DNA of 36,973 nucleotides from Deltaproteobacteria bacterium (GCA_019307945.1 JAFDIS010000027.1:10684-47656), one strand, 5' to 3'; positions 24,508 through 33,987 are shown, numbered from the stretch's first letter. Notes: generated from the sequence alone by a model not told the origin. Numbers and translations: made by a program.

Positions 24508-25452
24508 CTACCGCTCTTTCTCCGCCGAGGCCAGGAGAAAATCCAGCAAGGCCCGGCAGAGGGGTGAAGCGATCCTCCGGCGGTCGCGGACAAGGTGGAA
24601 ACTCCGGACCAGGCGCAGGCCCCGGATGCGAAGCGCCTTGAGCATGCCCGTCTTGAGTTCCGTGTCAAGGGCCCGGGCGGAAAGGATGGAAATGCCGAGC
24701 CCCGCCTTTATGCCCTCTTTCACGGCCGTGGAAGTGCCCAGTTCGGCCACCCGATTCAGGGACTCCAGGCCGAATGAACCGTCTCTCTTCAGGAATTCCT
24801 CCAGGATCTTGAATGTCCCCGAGCCTTCCTCGCGAAAGATGAAAGGTTGTGTGGGCAACTCTGCCAGATCCACCTCTGCTCGAGAGGCCCAGGGGTGTTC
24901 GGCTGGTATCGCCAGGACCAGTTCGTCTTTCCAGAGTTCATTGGAGATCAGGGAGCGGTGGCGGGCAGGCGAGCCCACCACACCCAGTTCAAGGGCGCCT
25001 TCCAGGACCGAGGTACGAATTTGTTCCGAGTCCGAAATGGAAAGAGTGACGGACACTGAGGGGTATTTCTCCCTGAATTCGCCGATGAGGCGAGGCAGGA
25101 TGTATTCACCCGGGATAGTGCTGCCCCCCAGGCTCACACGACCCTTCCTCGTCCCCAGGAATTCCTGCATCTCGAGGCAGGCGGTCTCTTTCATTTCCAG
25201 CAGCAATACTGCATGCTTGTAAAGGATTTCTCCCGCCTTTGTGGGGATCACCCGCCTCCCCATCCGATCCAGGAGACGGGTTCCCACCATGGTTTCGAGG
25301 GTGGCTATTCGTTCGCTTACCGATGGCTGGGCCAGGTACACTGCCTTGGCGGCCTTGGAGAAGCTGGAGAGTTCCACCACCTTGCGAAAGATCTCCAGTT
25401 GCCTGAGATCGAAATCCACGCTGGGGAAAGGCGGGCGTTTGGATTGGGCCAT
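24508..25452 (-). CDS. LysR-type regulator, selenium-metabolism-associated type
   Basis: A 314-residue LysR regulator. The N-terminal winged helix-turn-helix is clear (LRQLEIFRKVVELSSFSKAA, then AQPSVSERIATLE and GTRLLDRMGRR). The effector domain follows from ~95 (GSTIPGEYILPRLIGEF, REEGSGTF, GLGISILS). It resembles the LysR subgroup that accompanies selenium genes in Desulfobacterota and clostridia; the neighbours selD and yedF agree. ATG 25452 is chosen over the frame start at 25503 because AAGGA precedes it and the HTH begins soon after. The likely targets are the palindromes at 1888-1905 and 21809-21826. The effector is unknown. Confidence 0.85.
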   Translation of the reverse strand: MAQSKRPPFPSVDFDLRQLEIFRKVVELSSFSKAAKAVYLAQPSVSERIATLETMVGTRLLDRMGRRVIPTKAGEILYKHAVLLLEMKETACLEMQEFLGTRKGRVSLGGSTIPGEYILPRLIGEFREKYPSVSVTLSISDSEQIRTSVLEGALELGVVGSPARHRSLISNELWKDELVLAIPAEHPWASRAEVDLAELPTQPFIFREEGSGTFKILEEFLKRDGSFGLESLNRVAELGTSTAVKEGIKAGLGISILSARALDTELKTGMLKALRIRGLRLVRSFHLVRDRRRIASPLCRALLDFLLASAEKER

Positions 25453-25512
25453 GGGTCGGTCCTTGCCGTATCGGGTGAGCGGAGGGCACATCCTCCGCGG
25501 CACAAGTGGTGG

Positions 25513-26172
25513 TTACAAATAGGCGAACCAGGTACGCTCGATGTCGGAAAAGTTGGCCCTCACTTCATGGGCTCCCACGACGATGTCGCCGTGACCCGGC
25601 AGCAGTATCTCCACATCCAGTGCAGCGATTCTCTTGATGCTCTCCTTGAGTTGAGCCCCGTCTCCGCCGGGCAGGTCCGTACGGCCCACGCCCCGGAGGA
25701 AGACTACGTCCCCGGTGAAAAGGACTCTCTCTTGCGGCCAGTACAAACAAATGGACCCGGGGCTATGGCCTGGTGTTAGGAGGACCTCCAACCGTACATC
25801 CCCCACGTGAAGCTCTCCTTCCCGCAGGAGCAAGTGAGGTCCAAATCCCGAAAGGCCCAGCGCTTCGCCGTAGTGGGACGCCACCTTATTTACAAGGTCC
25901 ATTTCCACCTGGGACAGGGCCACCAGGGTGTCACTTTGGGCGAAACGGCGTATACCTTCCAGGTGATCCGGATGTGCGTGCGTGACGATGACAAGATCCA
26001 TGTCCTCAGGCCGCAACGAGAGCCTTGCGAGTCCTTCCCTCACGTGTTCGAAAAGATGATGGTGCCCCGGGTCGATGAGGATCCTTTTCTCCCCGTCGAT
26101 GAAGTAGGTGTTGCAATTATTGGCGGTGGGGTTCGTCCAGATGAACCCATAGAGATTATTCAGGATTTTCAT
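25513..26172 (-). CDS. MBL-fold hydrolase (glyoxalase II-like)
   Basis: A 219-residue metallo-beta-lactamase-fold protein. Zinc ligands lie in THAHPDHLEG (HxHxDH), TPGHSPGS, FTGDVVF and LPGHGD, the usual set for glyoxalase II-like/persulfide dioxygenase-like hydrolases. The N-terminus (NLYGFIWTNPTANNCNTYFI) is short and strand-rich, with no signal peptide, so it is cytoplasmic. ATG 26172 is preferred to the frame start at 26256 because the conserved NCNTYFI strand begins soon after; AGGGAG lies ~13 nt upstream, which is rather far. It precedes the LysR gene by 60 nt on the same strand, so co-transcription is likely. Substrate not known; a thioester or sulfur compound is only a guess. Confidence 0.75.
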   Translation of the reverse strand: MKILNNLYGFIWTNPTANNCNTYFIDGEKRILIDPGHHHLFEHVREGLARLSLRPEDMDLVIVTHAHPDHLEGIRRFAQSDTLVALSQVEMDLVNKVASHYGEALGLSGFGPHLLLREGELHVGDVRLEVLLTPGHSPGSICLYWPQERVLFTGDVVFLRGVGRTDLPGGDGAQLKESIKRIAALDVEILLPGHGDIVVGAHEVRANFSDIERTWFAYL

Positions 26173-26436
26173 GGTGGTCAGCGATCTCCCTGCGGACCAG
26201 AATGTCCGAATCCGGCCAAGGACCGAAACCGCACACCCCTCTCCCGGCTGGAACAATGGACGGTGGTGCGATTTCGGCCGCAGTGGGTGGAGTGTAGAAA
26301 AGGGTTCGGAGCCCTGTCAAGGCCTATTGAGCGGTGCGCCTCCGGCCGCGTATTGATTGACAAGGGGAACCTCTATGGTAATCATTTAGATATGGCGCGC
26401 TTGGCCGGAGGGCACAGTCCGGGAAAGGAGCTGACC

Positions 26437-26757
26437 ATGAAGGACCATAAGGACTTTCTCAAAACCATTGATTCCCCTACCGCATGTCCGGGAGGAATCG
26501 AGATACCCACACGGAAAGAGCAGGCCGTCCTGGCCGAGATGCGCAGGGTCAAAGATCGCGTCCGAAAGATCAAATCGGAACTGGAAGGTTTGGAAGCGGG
26601 TGTGCCCCAAGACTCGAATTTTCGTGGAGCGGCCCTGAAACAAGAGCTGAGTCGCCTCAGGTCCCTCTGGGACGACCTGGAGAGCCGAAGAAAATCGGCC
26701 GCCAGGGAACGAATGGTCCTTCTGGGCCATGAAAATCCCGACGGAAGCCTGCCCTGA
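26437..26757 (+). CDS. Small coiled-coil protein, 106 aa
   Basis: A short protein read from ATG 26437, with AAGGAG 6 nt upstream, an excellent start. It begins with a polar segment containing one Cys (DSPTACPGGIEIPTRKEQ), followed by a long amphipathic helix (LAEMRRVKDRVRKIKSELEG, then LKQELSRLRSLWDDLESRRK) with heptad leucines typical of a coiled coil. A longer frame exists upstream but its early part is antisense to the MBL gene. No family is recognised. It is divergent from the MBL gene and convergent with the protease gene. Function unknown. Confidence 0.65.
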   Translation: MKDHKDFLKTIDSPTACPGGIEIPTRKEQAVLAEMRRVKDRVRKIKSELEGLEAGVPQDSNFRGAALKQELSRLRSLWDDLESRRKSAARERMVLLGHENPDGSLP

Positions 26758-26813
26758 AATGGAGAGCGTGCCGGTGCATTCCCCGTACAGGGCCCAAGGG
26801 GAAATGTCCGGAG

Positions 26814-26838
26814 CGCCCCCTGTACCTCGCCGGGGGCG
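26814..26838. terminator. Candidate hairpin between convergent genes
   Basis: CGCCCCC (26814-26820) pairs with GGGGGCG (26832-26838), 11-nt loop, between the small coiled-coil gene (+) and the protease gene (-). A weak T-rich tract (GGTTTTCTTCC) follows on the + strand. Termination is plausible for the + transcript only. Confidence 0.35.
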
Positions 26839-26874
26839 ATGCCGGGTTTTCTTCCAACAGGCGGTAGGCAGGCT

Positions 26875-28026
26875 TTAGGGTCTTTCAGCCAAAAGGACCT
26901 TCAACTCCAGTGGCCTTCCCTCCCGAAGGACCTTCAATACCACCTCCTGGCCCACCCGAAGCCGGTCCAGGAGTCTTACCAGTGCTTTCATCCCCTTGAT
27001 CTCACGACCGTCGATGGCCGTGATCACGTCTCCTCCCAGGGGGAGACGGACGCCGCCCACGATCACTTCCCTTCTCCCCCCCCGAAGGCCGGCCTCGTAA
27101 GCCGGGCTTGCAGGCACCACTTCCACCACGAGGATGCCGCTTGCCGTATCCAGGCCCAGTGTCTCGGCCAGCCCTGGGGTCAACGAGATGCCCGTGATGC
27201 CGAGCCACGGCCGGGCCACTTTGCCCGATGTTATGAGCTGTGAGGCCACGACCCTTGCCCGGTTGATGGGGATGGCGAATCCGATTCCCTGGTAACCACC
27301 GGAAAGGCTGAAAATGGCCGTGTTGATTCCGATTACTTCTCCATTGGAGTTGAGCAGGGGGCCTCCGGAGTTCCCCGGATTTATCGCCGCATCGGTCTGG
27401 ATGAGATCTTCGATCTGCCCTCCGTCCCGGGTCCGTATGCCGCGGTTGAGGGCACTGATGGTGCCGGTGGTGAACGTATGGCCGAGTCCGAATGGGTTGC
27501 CGATGGCGATGGCCTTCTGGCCCACCCGGAGATCGTCCGAGTCTCCCAGCCTGGCCACGGCGCGAACGCTACCGGGTGAGATCCTGATAACGGCCAGATC
27601 CGAGGTCGGGTCCCGGCCCACCAGTGCGGCCGGGATCTTTCTTCCGTCGGCCATGGTGACGGTGATTTTCTGGGCCTTGGCCACCACGTGGTTATTGGTG
27701 AGGATGTAGCCCTTTCTGTCGATGATGAACCCGGAACCCTGGCCCTCCCTCGGGATCAATTCCAGCCAGAAGTTCATGCTGAGGGTGGTGGTTGCGATAT
27801 TGACCACCGCGGGGTGGACCTTTTGGAAGACCTCCATGTTGATTTTCTCGTCCGCAGACATGACCACGGGCCGGGGTTGGGTGTTTGCCATGGGCTTGTT
27901 GAAATCCAGGGAACCGGCGTCGGGACGAGAGCGGGTCAAAAGGGAGTTGTTATCCGTCTTCAACCAGTAAGCCGCCGCCAGGATTGCCAGCGCCACCAGG
28001 AGAAGTTTGGGGAGCTTCTGGGACAT
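26875..28026 (-). CDS. DegQ/HtrA-family serine protease
   Basis: A 383-residue trypsin-like protease with one PDZ domain. The N-terminus has an uncleaved-looking membrane anchor (residues 7-22, LLLVALAILAAAYW), so it faces the periplasm. The catalytic triad is His113 (TNNHVV), Asp143 (SDLAV) and Ser220 (GNSGG). The PDZ domain covers ~275-375. One PDZ and an anchor make it DegS-like in layout, while its sequence is of the general Do/DegQ type; both act in envelope protein quality control. AGGAAGGAG precedes ATG 28026. A good promoter lies upstream at 28123-28152. It is divergent from the tolC-like gene. Confidence 0.9.
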   Translation of the reverse strand: MSQKLPKLLLVALAILAAAYWLKTDNNSLLTRSRPDAGSLDFNKPMANTQPRPVVMSADEKINMEVFQKVHPAVVNIATTTLSMNFWLELIPREGQGSGFIIDRKGYILTNNHVVAKAQKITVTMADGRKIPAALVGRDPTSDLAVIRISPGSVRAVARLGDSDDLRVGQKAIAIGNPFGLGHTFTTGTISALNRGIRTRDGGQIEDLIQTDAAINPGNSGGPLLNSNGEVIGINTAIFSLSGGYQGIGFAIPINRARVVASQLITSGKVARPWLGITGISLTPGLAETLGLDTASGILVVEVVPASPAYEAGLRGGRREVIVGGVRLPLGGDVITAIDGREIKGMKALVRLLDRLRVGQEVVLKVLREGRPLELKVLLAERP

Positions 28027-28122
28027 GGATCGGCAGGTCTCCTTCCTTATTAGGTTTGTATTACGCCGGGCGGCACGGGGAGGGAGGAGGAACCTGCCCT
28101 GATGTCGTCCGAGTATTTCGTC

Positions 28123-28152
28123 ACTCTATTCCAAGGATTCGCACACTGTCAA
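28123..28152 (-). promoter_or_regulatory. Sigma70-like promoter of the DegQ/HtrA gene
   Basis: On the - strand: TTGACA (28152-28147), an 18-nt spacer, TAGAGT (28128-28123; 4 of 6). It lies ~97 nt upstream of ATG 28026. Confidence 0.5.
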
Positions 28153-28195
28153 GAAAGCCCGCGCAGATCCATGGGTTCCAACGGGGAAGTTGCCA

Positions 28196-28224
28196 TTGAC
28201 ATCCACGGGGCGGTGGTTTAATGG
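28196..28224 (+). promoter_or_regulatory. Possible promoter for the tolC-ftsEX operon
   Basis: TTGACA at 28196-28201, with either TTTAAT (spacer 15) or TAATGG (spacer 17) as -10. It sits ~107 nt before the tolC-like start. The -35 is perfect but the -10 is imperfect. The leader beyond it has a hairpin-prone GGAGACACGGTCTCC at about 28261-28275. Confidence 0.4.
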
Positions 28225-28330
28225 TTAGCCAGGATTGAGCCGGAGCACGACCCTCAAGGAGGCGGAGACACGGTCTCCCAGACCTGGAGATATGCCCTCA
28301 AGACCCCGTAATAAGGGAGGTCCGATTGCC

Positions 28331-29680
28331 ATGCGCCTTTTGCGATTCCTTCTCACCACGGTTTGTATTTTTGCCCTGTTCGCGCTCCCGGCCGGGGCGA
28401 AAGATCTCAAGTCGTTCTACACCCTCGATGAAAGCATTAGAGAGGCTATCGCCAACAATTGGTCCTTGAAGGCCAAGGAAGAGAAGGTGGCGCAGGCCCT
28501 ATATGCCAAAAAGCAAGCCCGGGCCGATTTTCTCCCCAAGCTCGCTTTGACCTATGGTTACACCCGCCTGGACGAGCAGAAGAAGAGCGATCCCGTTTCC
28601 CTCGGGGCGGGACTCACCATTCCGGGCAAGGAACTCAACTCCCGGGACAATTACCAGTTGAAGCTCACCGTCACTCAGCCCGTCTTCACGGGTTTTGCCC
28701 TCATGAGTTCCTATGAACTTGCACGTCTAGGGATCGATCGCTCGAAACTCGAGGTGGCCCAGGAGAAGCTGGACCTGGCTCGCAGGGTCAAGGAGGCCTA
28801 TTTCGGGGTCCTCAAGGCGGACAAGGCACTGGAGGTGGCGAAGAGGGCGGTCGAATCCCTGGAGTCCAATGTCAAGGTGGCCCAGAGCTTCTACAAGGTG
28901 GGAATGATCCCGGTTAACGATCTGCTGAAGGCGGAAGTGGAGTTGGCCAACGCCAGACAGAACCAGGTCAAGGCCGCAAATGCGGCCAGACTCGCCCGCT
29001 CCACTTTCAATATCGTCCTTTCCAGGCCCATCGACGCGCCGGTGGACGTGGAAGACGTGTTGGGCTATCTGCCCGAACGGGGCGAGTTTGAAGCGTATCT
29101 GCAACAGGCCCTGGAGAGGCGTCCGGAGATCCAGGCCATTGACGTGAGTATCCGGCAGGTGGATCAACAGGTTCGACTGGCCCGAAGCAAGAATTTCCCC
29201 GAGATAGCGCTGACCTACAACTATATCAGGGAAGGGGACGATCCGGATGTCTCGGGCAGCGAGTTTCACGACAGATCCCGGTGGGAGGCCATGGCCGTGC
29301 TTTCCTGGGAACTGTGGTCCTGGGGCAAGACGCACTACTCGGTCCGGGAAAAAGAGACTCTCAGGCGCGAATTATTCCGGACCCGATCCGCCCTGGTGGA
29401 CGGCATCCGGCTGGAGCTGAAGGACGCATTGCTTGCCCTGGATGAGGCCGAAAAAAACATACCCACCACCAAAATGGCAGTGGAGCAGGGAGAAGAGAAT
29501 CTCCGGGTAAACGAGGAACGGTACAAGGCCCAGGTCACCACCATCACGGAGGTCCTGGATGCGCAGACCCTCCTGACCCAGGCCAGGACCAACTATTACA
29601 ACTCACTCTACGACCACCACCTGGCCCGGGCCAGGCTGGAAAGAGCCTTGGGAATCCTGCCGCACCGGGGCATGCGCTGA
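28331..29680 (+). CDS. TolC-family outer-membrane efflux protein
   Basis: A 449-residue protein with a Sec signal (MRLLRFLLTTVCIFALFALP, cleavage after PAGA). It has two OEP repeats with long helices typical of the TolC trimeric channel (LDLARRVKEAYFGVLKADKA, then VGMIPVNDLLKAEVELANAR; YKAQVTTITEVLDAQTLLTQ near the end). TolC proteins form the outer-membrane exit duct for type I secretion or efflux pumps. No inner-membrane pump partner is adjacent; instead it leads the ftsEX genes with a 6-nt gap. ATG 28331 is chosen over the frame start at 28235 since the signal peptide begins there and GGGAGG precedes it. Confidence 0.9.
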   Translation: MRLLRFLLTTVCIFALFALPAGAKDLKSFYTLDESIREAIANNWSLKAKEEKVAQALYAKKQARADFLPKLALTYGYTRLDEQKKSDPVSLGAGLTIPGKELNSRDNYQLKLTVTQPVFTGFALMSSYELARLGIDRSKLEVAQEKLDLARRVKEAYFGVLKADKALEVAKRAVESLESNVKVAQSFYKVGMIPVNDLLKAEVELANARQNQVKAANAARLARSTFNIVLSRPIDAPVDVEDVLGYLPERGEFEAYLQQALERRPEIQAIDVSIRQVDQQVRLARSKNFPEIALTYNYIREGDDPDVSGSEFHDRSRWEAMAVLSWELWSWGKTHYSVREKETLRRELFRTRSALVDGIRLELKDALLALDEAEKNIPTTKMAVEQGEENLRVNEERYKAQVTTITEVLDAQTLLTQARTNYYNSLYDHHLARARLERALGILPHRGMR

Positions 29681-29686
29681 GTTCCG

Positions 29687-30343
29687 ATGATCCAGCTCTT
29701 TCACGTCTACAAGAGTTTTGACGCCAATGTGGCGTTGAAAGATGTCAATCTCAAGGTTCGGGAAGGTGAGTTTGTGTTCGTCACCGGTCCAAGCGGAGCG
29801 GGAAAGACCACCCTTCTTCGGCTTATCTTCGGCGCTGAAAAACCCACGAGCGGTTATATCCTCATCAGCGGAATCAATCTGAATCGAATACGAAGGCTAC
29901 AACTGGACCTGCTCCGCCGGAAGGTGGGCTTCGTGTTCCAGGATTTCAAGCTGCTGCCCTCCAAGACGGTGTTCGAAAACGTGGCCCTCGCCCTGGAGGT
30001 GAGCGGGCACAAACCATCATTTGTCAGAAAGAAGACCCGCCAGGCCCTCAAAGCGGTGGGGCTGGCGGGGAAGGAAGAGGTCTACCCCCTGCAACTGAGC
30101 GGCGGTGAGCAGCAACGGGTGGCCATCGCAAGGGCGGTGGTCAAGGATCCCATTCTCCTGCTGGCGGATGAACCCACCGGCAATCTGGATCCCGAACTGA
30201 CCCAGGAGATCATGGTCCTGTTCAGAAGCATTCATTTGAGCGGTACGACGGTGGTTGTGGCCACCCACGCGCGGGAATTGCTCGAGGATACGGCCCAGCG
30301 GACCATATTCCTGGAAAAGGGCCAGGTGGTGGGGGAAAAATGA
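29687..30343 (+). CDS. ftsE: Cell-division ATPase FtsE
   Basis: A 218-residue ABC ATPase. Walker [10 protein letters not shown] (34-42), the Q-loop in [12 protein letters not shown], signature [14 protein letters not shown] and Walker [12 protein letters not shown] are all intact. With FtsX it forms the ATP-driven complex that transmits conformational change across the membrane to activate septal peptidoglycan hydrolases. Its stop overlaps the ftsX start by 4 nt (ATGA), the normal coupling of this pair. It follows the tolC-like gene by 6 nt. LolD and MacB ATPases look similar, but the ftsX partner settles the name. Confidence 0.93.
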   Translation: MIQLFHVYKSFDANVALKDVNLKVREGEFVFVTGPSGAGKTTLLRLIFGAEKPTSGYILISGINLNRIRRLQLDLLRRKVGFVFQDFKLLPSKTVFENVALALEVSGHKPSFVRKKTRQALKAVGLAGKEEVYPLQLSGGEQQRVAIARAVVKDPILLLADEPTGNLDPELTQEIMVLFRSIHLSGTTVVVATHARELLEDTAQRTIFLEKGQVVGEK

Positions 30344-31233
30344 AGATCAGGCTCCTGGTATATTTTTTCAGGCAGGCGATCCAGAGCCTGGTACGAAACG
30401 GGATGGTGCATGCGGTAGGCCTGGGTACCATGGTGGTGTCCCTTCTCATTTTCGGGAGCTTTCTTCTACTTTTCGTAAACCTGAGCGACTGGGTGGAGGG
30501 CTGGGGAGAAAACCTAACCATGTCCGTGTACCTCGAAGACGGTCTCGACGAAAAGATGAAACAGGCCATCATGAGACACATCCAAGGTCTGGAGGGGGCC
30601 AGCGTCAAGGAATACATTTCCAAGGAGCGGGCGTTGGAGCACCTCAGGGCGGCCCTGGGGGAGCGATCGGACTTGCTGGAAAGCCTTTCCAGGAATCCGC
30701 TCCCCGCATCTATCGAGGTCATTATCCGAAGGCACAATCCACGAAGGACAGACCCAGCGGCCATCGTGAAGGGCATCGCCGCCCTGCCGGGGGTCAGTGA
30801 CGTACAATACAGTGAGGAGTGGGTGAACCGCTTCAGGAACATACTGGAAGTGGTGCGGCTCACCGGTTTCATCATTGGTGGGCTCCTGGGCGCGGGGGTC
30901 ATCTTCATCGTAACGAATACCATCAAGCTCGGTCTGTACGCGAGACAGGACGAGATAGAAATTTTGAAACTCGTGGGTGCAACCGACTGGTTCGTGAAGA
31001 TCCCCTTTCTAATGGAGGGGATTCTGCAGGGCCTCTTGAGCGGGTTCCTGGCAAACGCAATCCTGTTCGTGGGCTACTTGATCCTGGCGGCGAGGAAGAC
31101 CTTTTTTCTGGGAGTAGCCCCCATCCATTTCACATTCATCCCTTTCGACTACGCCTTGGTCATTCTGGCCGTAAGCGCTATTTTGGGACTTATCGGAAGT
31201 TTCATCGCGCTGGGACGATTCTTCAATTTGTGA
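30340..31233 (+). CDS. ftsX: Cell-division permease-like protein FtsX
   Basis: A 297-residue membrane protein with the FtsX layout. TM1 spans ~25-47, the extracytoplasmic domain with LTMSVYLEDGLDEKMKQAIM and VKEYISKERAL spans ~55-165, then three TM segments (~168-192, 220-242, 265-290). The large outer loop is the docking site for the EnvC-type activator. The start overlaps ftsE and the stop overlaps the envC-like start (TGATG), so the three are co-translated. It has no transport activity expected. Confidence 0.93.
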   Translation: MKIRLLVYFFRQAIQSLVRNGMVHAVGLGTMVVSLLIFGSFLLLFVNLSDWVEGWGENLTMSVYLEDGLDEKMKQAIMRHIQGLEGASVKEYISKERALEHLRAALGERSDLLESLSRNPLPASIEVIIRRHNPRRTDPAAIVKGIAALPGVSDVQYSEEWVNRFRNILEVVRLTGFIIGGLLGAGVIFIVTNTIKLGLYARQDEIEILKLVGATDWFVKIPFLMEGILQGLLSGFLANAILFVGYLILAARKTFFLGVAPIHFTFIPFDYALVILAVSAILGLIGSFIALGRFFNL

Positions 31234-32402
31234 TGGGACGTCGAACCTCAAAGATCACCCGCAATGCCTTCGTGGCGTTCATGGTGTGGGTGTTTACAGC
31301 GGGATTTTCGGGAGCCTGGTCGGGGACTCATGAGGCAGCGCAGGATCAGGTGCGGCAGCTCGAAAAAGCCCTGATGCAGGAAAAGGAGAAATACCGGACG
31401 CTTCACAAGAAGGAAAAAGGACTGCTGGAGGAGATCTCCGACCTGGAGCGTGTTGTCCGGGACAGAAGGCGGGCCCTCGACCGCTTGAGAAAGAAGGCCG
31501 GCCTCATCAGGGCCGAAGAAAAGGACCTCAACAAGCGCCTCGGGCGCTTGAAGGAGACCCTGGCGGGAATCGAGCGCCGCCTGGAGAAACAGGCCGTGGT
31601 CATGTACAAGTTCCTTCGGTTGAAATACATGAGGATTCTGGCGACGGCCGATGACCTGGATCAGTTCAGGAAGCGGGTGAAGTACATTCGCATGCTTATT
31701 GCGCAGGATGTGTCCAGAATGGAAGGCGTATTGCGGGAAAAGTTACGCCGCCAACGCCTCGTGCGGGAAATGAGACAGCGGGTCGAGGCCGTACGTCTTA
31801 AGGAGGAGGAGGTTCGAAATCGCCTGCGTCGGTTGAAGGAAGAATTGGAGTCGGACGTCTTTCGGCTAGTCAACATCCGCAAAGAGAAGAAATTCTATGA
31901 GACCGCGGTCAAGGAACTCCAGGCGGGGGCCCGGGATCTCAGACGCACGTTACGAGGACTGGAGGTTGCGCCCGTCCGAAGGGCGTCCGCTGCGGAGCAT
32001 TTCGCTCAATGGAAAGGGAGGCTTCCCTATCCCATGAAAGGCAGAGCGGTGAGAGGGGATCGTTTCCTGAAGAGGGCCGCGGAGCATTTCGGCAAAGGGG
32101 TACTGATCGTCAGCCGCAAGGTTGTGCCCGTCCGGGCGGTGGGGCCGGGGCGGGTCGATTTTTCGGGCAAGGTGAAGGGCTATGGAAACGTGACCATCAT
32201 CAACCACGGTGAGAGGTATTTCACCCTGTATGGAAATCTATCGCGGGTCGATAAGAAGAAAGGGGCCAGAGTCTCTGCGGGGGAGATCATCGGAAAGCCG
32301 GGAACGGATCTCGGGGCCGGCCGATACTGGATCTATTTCGAGATCAGGAAGAGAGGGCAGAGTCTGAATCCTCTGAAGTGGTTCGGTAAAGGGAAGGGGT
32401 AA
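31233..32402 (+). CDS. envC: EnvC-like murein hydrolase activator (degenerate LytM domain)
   Basis: A 389-residue periplasmic protein. A hydrophobic signal segment (NAFVAFMVWVFTAGFSGAWS, residues ~11-30) is followed by a very charged coiled coil (~35-250), then a LytM/M23-like domain. All expected zinc ligands are replaced: the first HxGxD site is GKGVLI, YxHL is YGNL, and HLHFE is WIYFE. This is how EnvC works: a catalytically dead LytM that activates amidases (AmiA/B type) when FtsEX releases it. ATG 31233 is coupled to the ftsX stop. Direct linkage to ftsEX strongly supports the name. Confidence 0.88.
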   Translation: MGRRTSKITRNAFVAFMVWVFTAGFSGAWSGTHEAAQDQVRQLEKALMQEKEKYRTLHKKEKGLLEEISDLERVVRDRRRALDRLRKKAGLIRAEEKDLNKRLGRLKETLAGIERRLEKQAVVMYKFLRLKYMRILATADDLDQFRKRVKYIRMLIAQDVSRMEGVLREKLRRQRLVREMRQRVEAVRLKEEEVRNRLRRLKEELESDVFRLVNIRKEKKFYETAVKELQAGARDLRRTLRGLEVAPVRRASAAEHFAQWKGRLPYPMKGRAVRGDRFLKRAAEHFGKGVLIVSRKVVPVRAVGPGRVDFSGKVKGYGNVTIINHGERYFTLYGNLSRVDKKKGARVSAGEIIGKPGTDLGAGRYWIYFEIRKRGQSLNPLKWFGKGKG

Positions 32403-32617
32403 CGGGAATCCGGTATATGGCCGGCGGCCGAACATGATCGGGCCCGAGGCTCCTTGTATCGACCGATCTTTTTTGTGGTTGTCATCTAAGGGGAAATCAT
32501 CTAAGAATCTTTTGTGGGCTTGCTCGACTAAATCCGTGGTGCGGCCCCCGCGGGCGGGGCGGAAGGGAGGACCATCGCCTCTTCCAGGCCCCGGGATTTT
32601 ATTTCCAGGAGTATGCA

Positions 32618-33946
32618 ATGCGGACGTCCAAGGGAAAATTGATTTTATGCGCCTTCCTCATCGGTTCTTGTCTGGCCGGGGCCCTCTTTTTAGCCGTCGG
32701 CGGCAGGTCGGTCCATGCGGACACGGATACCGAGTACAAGAACATCGAACTCCTAATGGAGGTCCTCAGGCGCATCGAAGAGGACTACGTGGAGCCTAAA
32801 GATCCGCAAAAACTGATCTATGGGGCGATCAAGGGGATGGTCCGCAGTCTCGATGCCCATTCCTCTTTCATGACGCGGGAAGAGCATCAGGAATTGATGA
32901 TGGAGACCAAGGGCCGTTTTTCGGGCGTGGGCATCGAAATCACGGTCAAGGACAATCTGTTGACCGTGGTATCACCCATCGAGGGAACGCCCGCCCACAA
33001 GGCAGGGATCAAGGCGGGGGACAAGATCATCAAGATCGAAGGGAAGTCCACGAAAGATATGTCACTCCTCGAGGCGGTCAAGATGATCCGCGGTAAGAAG
33101 GGGACCAAGGTGCACTTAACCGTTTTTCGAAAGGGGGAACAAAAGCCGCTGGAATTCGTGATCACCAGGGACGTGATTCCCCTGGTGAGCGTCAGGCACC
33201 TTTTGTTGACCCCGGAAATCGGATACGTACGGGTCATGCATTTTCGTACCAACACATCCTCGGATCTGCGCAAGGCACTGGAGGAGATCGAAAAGGGAAG
33301 ACAGGTCAAGGGTCTGGTCCTCGATCTCCGGAACAATCCGGGAGGACTCCTCATGCAGGCGGCCGAGGTGGCGGACCTGTTCCTGGACGCAGGCCTCATC
33401 GTGAGCACCCGCGGGCGGAAGTCGGGACAGAACCTGACGCTTTCGGCGCATAAAGACCTCAAGGAGAGAACATATCCTATCATAGTGCTGGTCAACGGCG
33501 GCAGCGCCAGCGCCTCGGAGATCGTGGCCGGTGCCCTCCAGGACAACAAGCGTGCGCTGATCCTGGGCACCCGGACCTTTGGTAAGGGCTCGGTGCAGAC
33601 GATCCTGCCATTGTCCGACGGCTCGGGCCTGCGACTGACCACGGCCCGCTACTACACGCCTAACGGGACATCCATACAATTGAGCGGTATCACCCCGGAT
33701 ATAGAACTGGCCTTCCAGCCCGTGGAAGAGGACAAGGCGGAAAAGGAAGAAAAGCGACGTCGCTTCTTGAGGGAAGAAGATTTGGCCCGCCACATGGAGG
33801 GAGAAAAGAACGGGAAACAAGAAAAGGGGGAGTCAAAGAAGGACACTAAGGTCAAGCGACTGTTGGAGCGGGACAACCAGGTCCGTTACGCCCTGGAGTT
33901 GCTGAAGACATGGAACCTCTTCTCAAGAATACAAAACGGCTCGTAG
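32618..33946 (+). CDS. ctp: S41-family C-terminal processing protease
   Basis: A 442-residue protease with a Sec signal/anchor (LILCAFLIGSCLAGALFLAV). A PDZ domain spans ~100-185 (FSGVGIEITV, PAHKAGIKAGDKIIKIEG). The S41 catalytic core has NGGSASASEI (Ser298) and FGKGSVQT (Lys323), the Ser/Lys dyad. The C-terminal ~70 residues are very charged. CtpA/Prc proteases trim periplasmic proteins, including murein hydrolases in several bacteria, so the position after ftsEX-envC is sensible. CAGGAG precedes ATG 32618. A 215-nt gap after envC may hold a promoter, but none is clear. Confidence 0.92.
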   Translation: MRTSKGKLILCAFLIGSCLAGALFLAVGGRSVHADTDTEYKNIELLMEVLRRIEEDYVEPKDPQKLIYGAIKGMVRSLDAHSSFMTREEHQELMMETKGRFSGVGIEITVKDNLLTVVSPIEGTPAHKAGIKAGDKIIKIEGKSTKDMSLLEAVKMIRGKKGTKVHLTVFRKGEQKPLEFVITRDVIPLVSVRHLLLTPEIGYVRVMHFRTNTSSDLRKALEEIEKGRQVKGLVLDLRNNPGGLLMQAAEVADLFLDAGLIVSTRGRKSGQNLTLSAHKDLKERTYPIIVLVNGGSASASEIVAGALQDNKRALILGTRTFGKGSVQTILPLSDGSGLRLTTARYYTPNGTSIQLSGITPDIELAFQPVEEDKAEKEEKRRRFLREEDLARHMEGEKNGKQEKGESKKDTKVKRLLERDNQVRYALELLKTWNLFSRIQNGS

Positions 33947-33987
33947 CGGGCTTATAGCAAGAAGTCTGCGCAGGACCGACGACCGGG

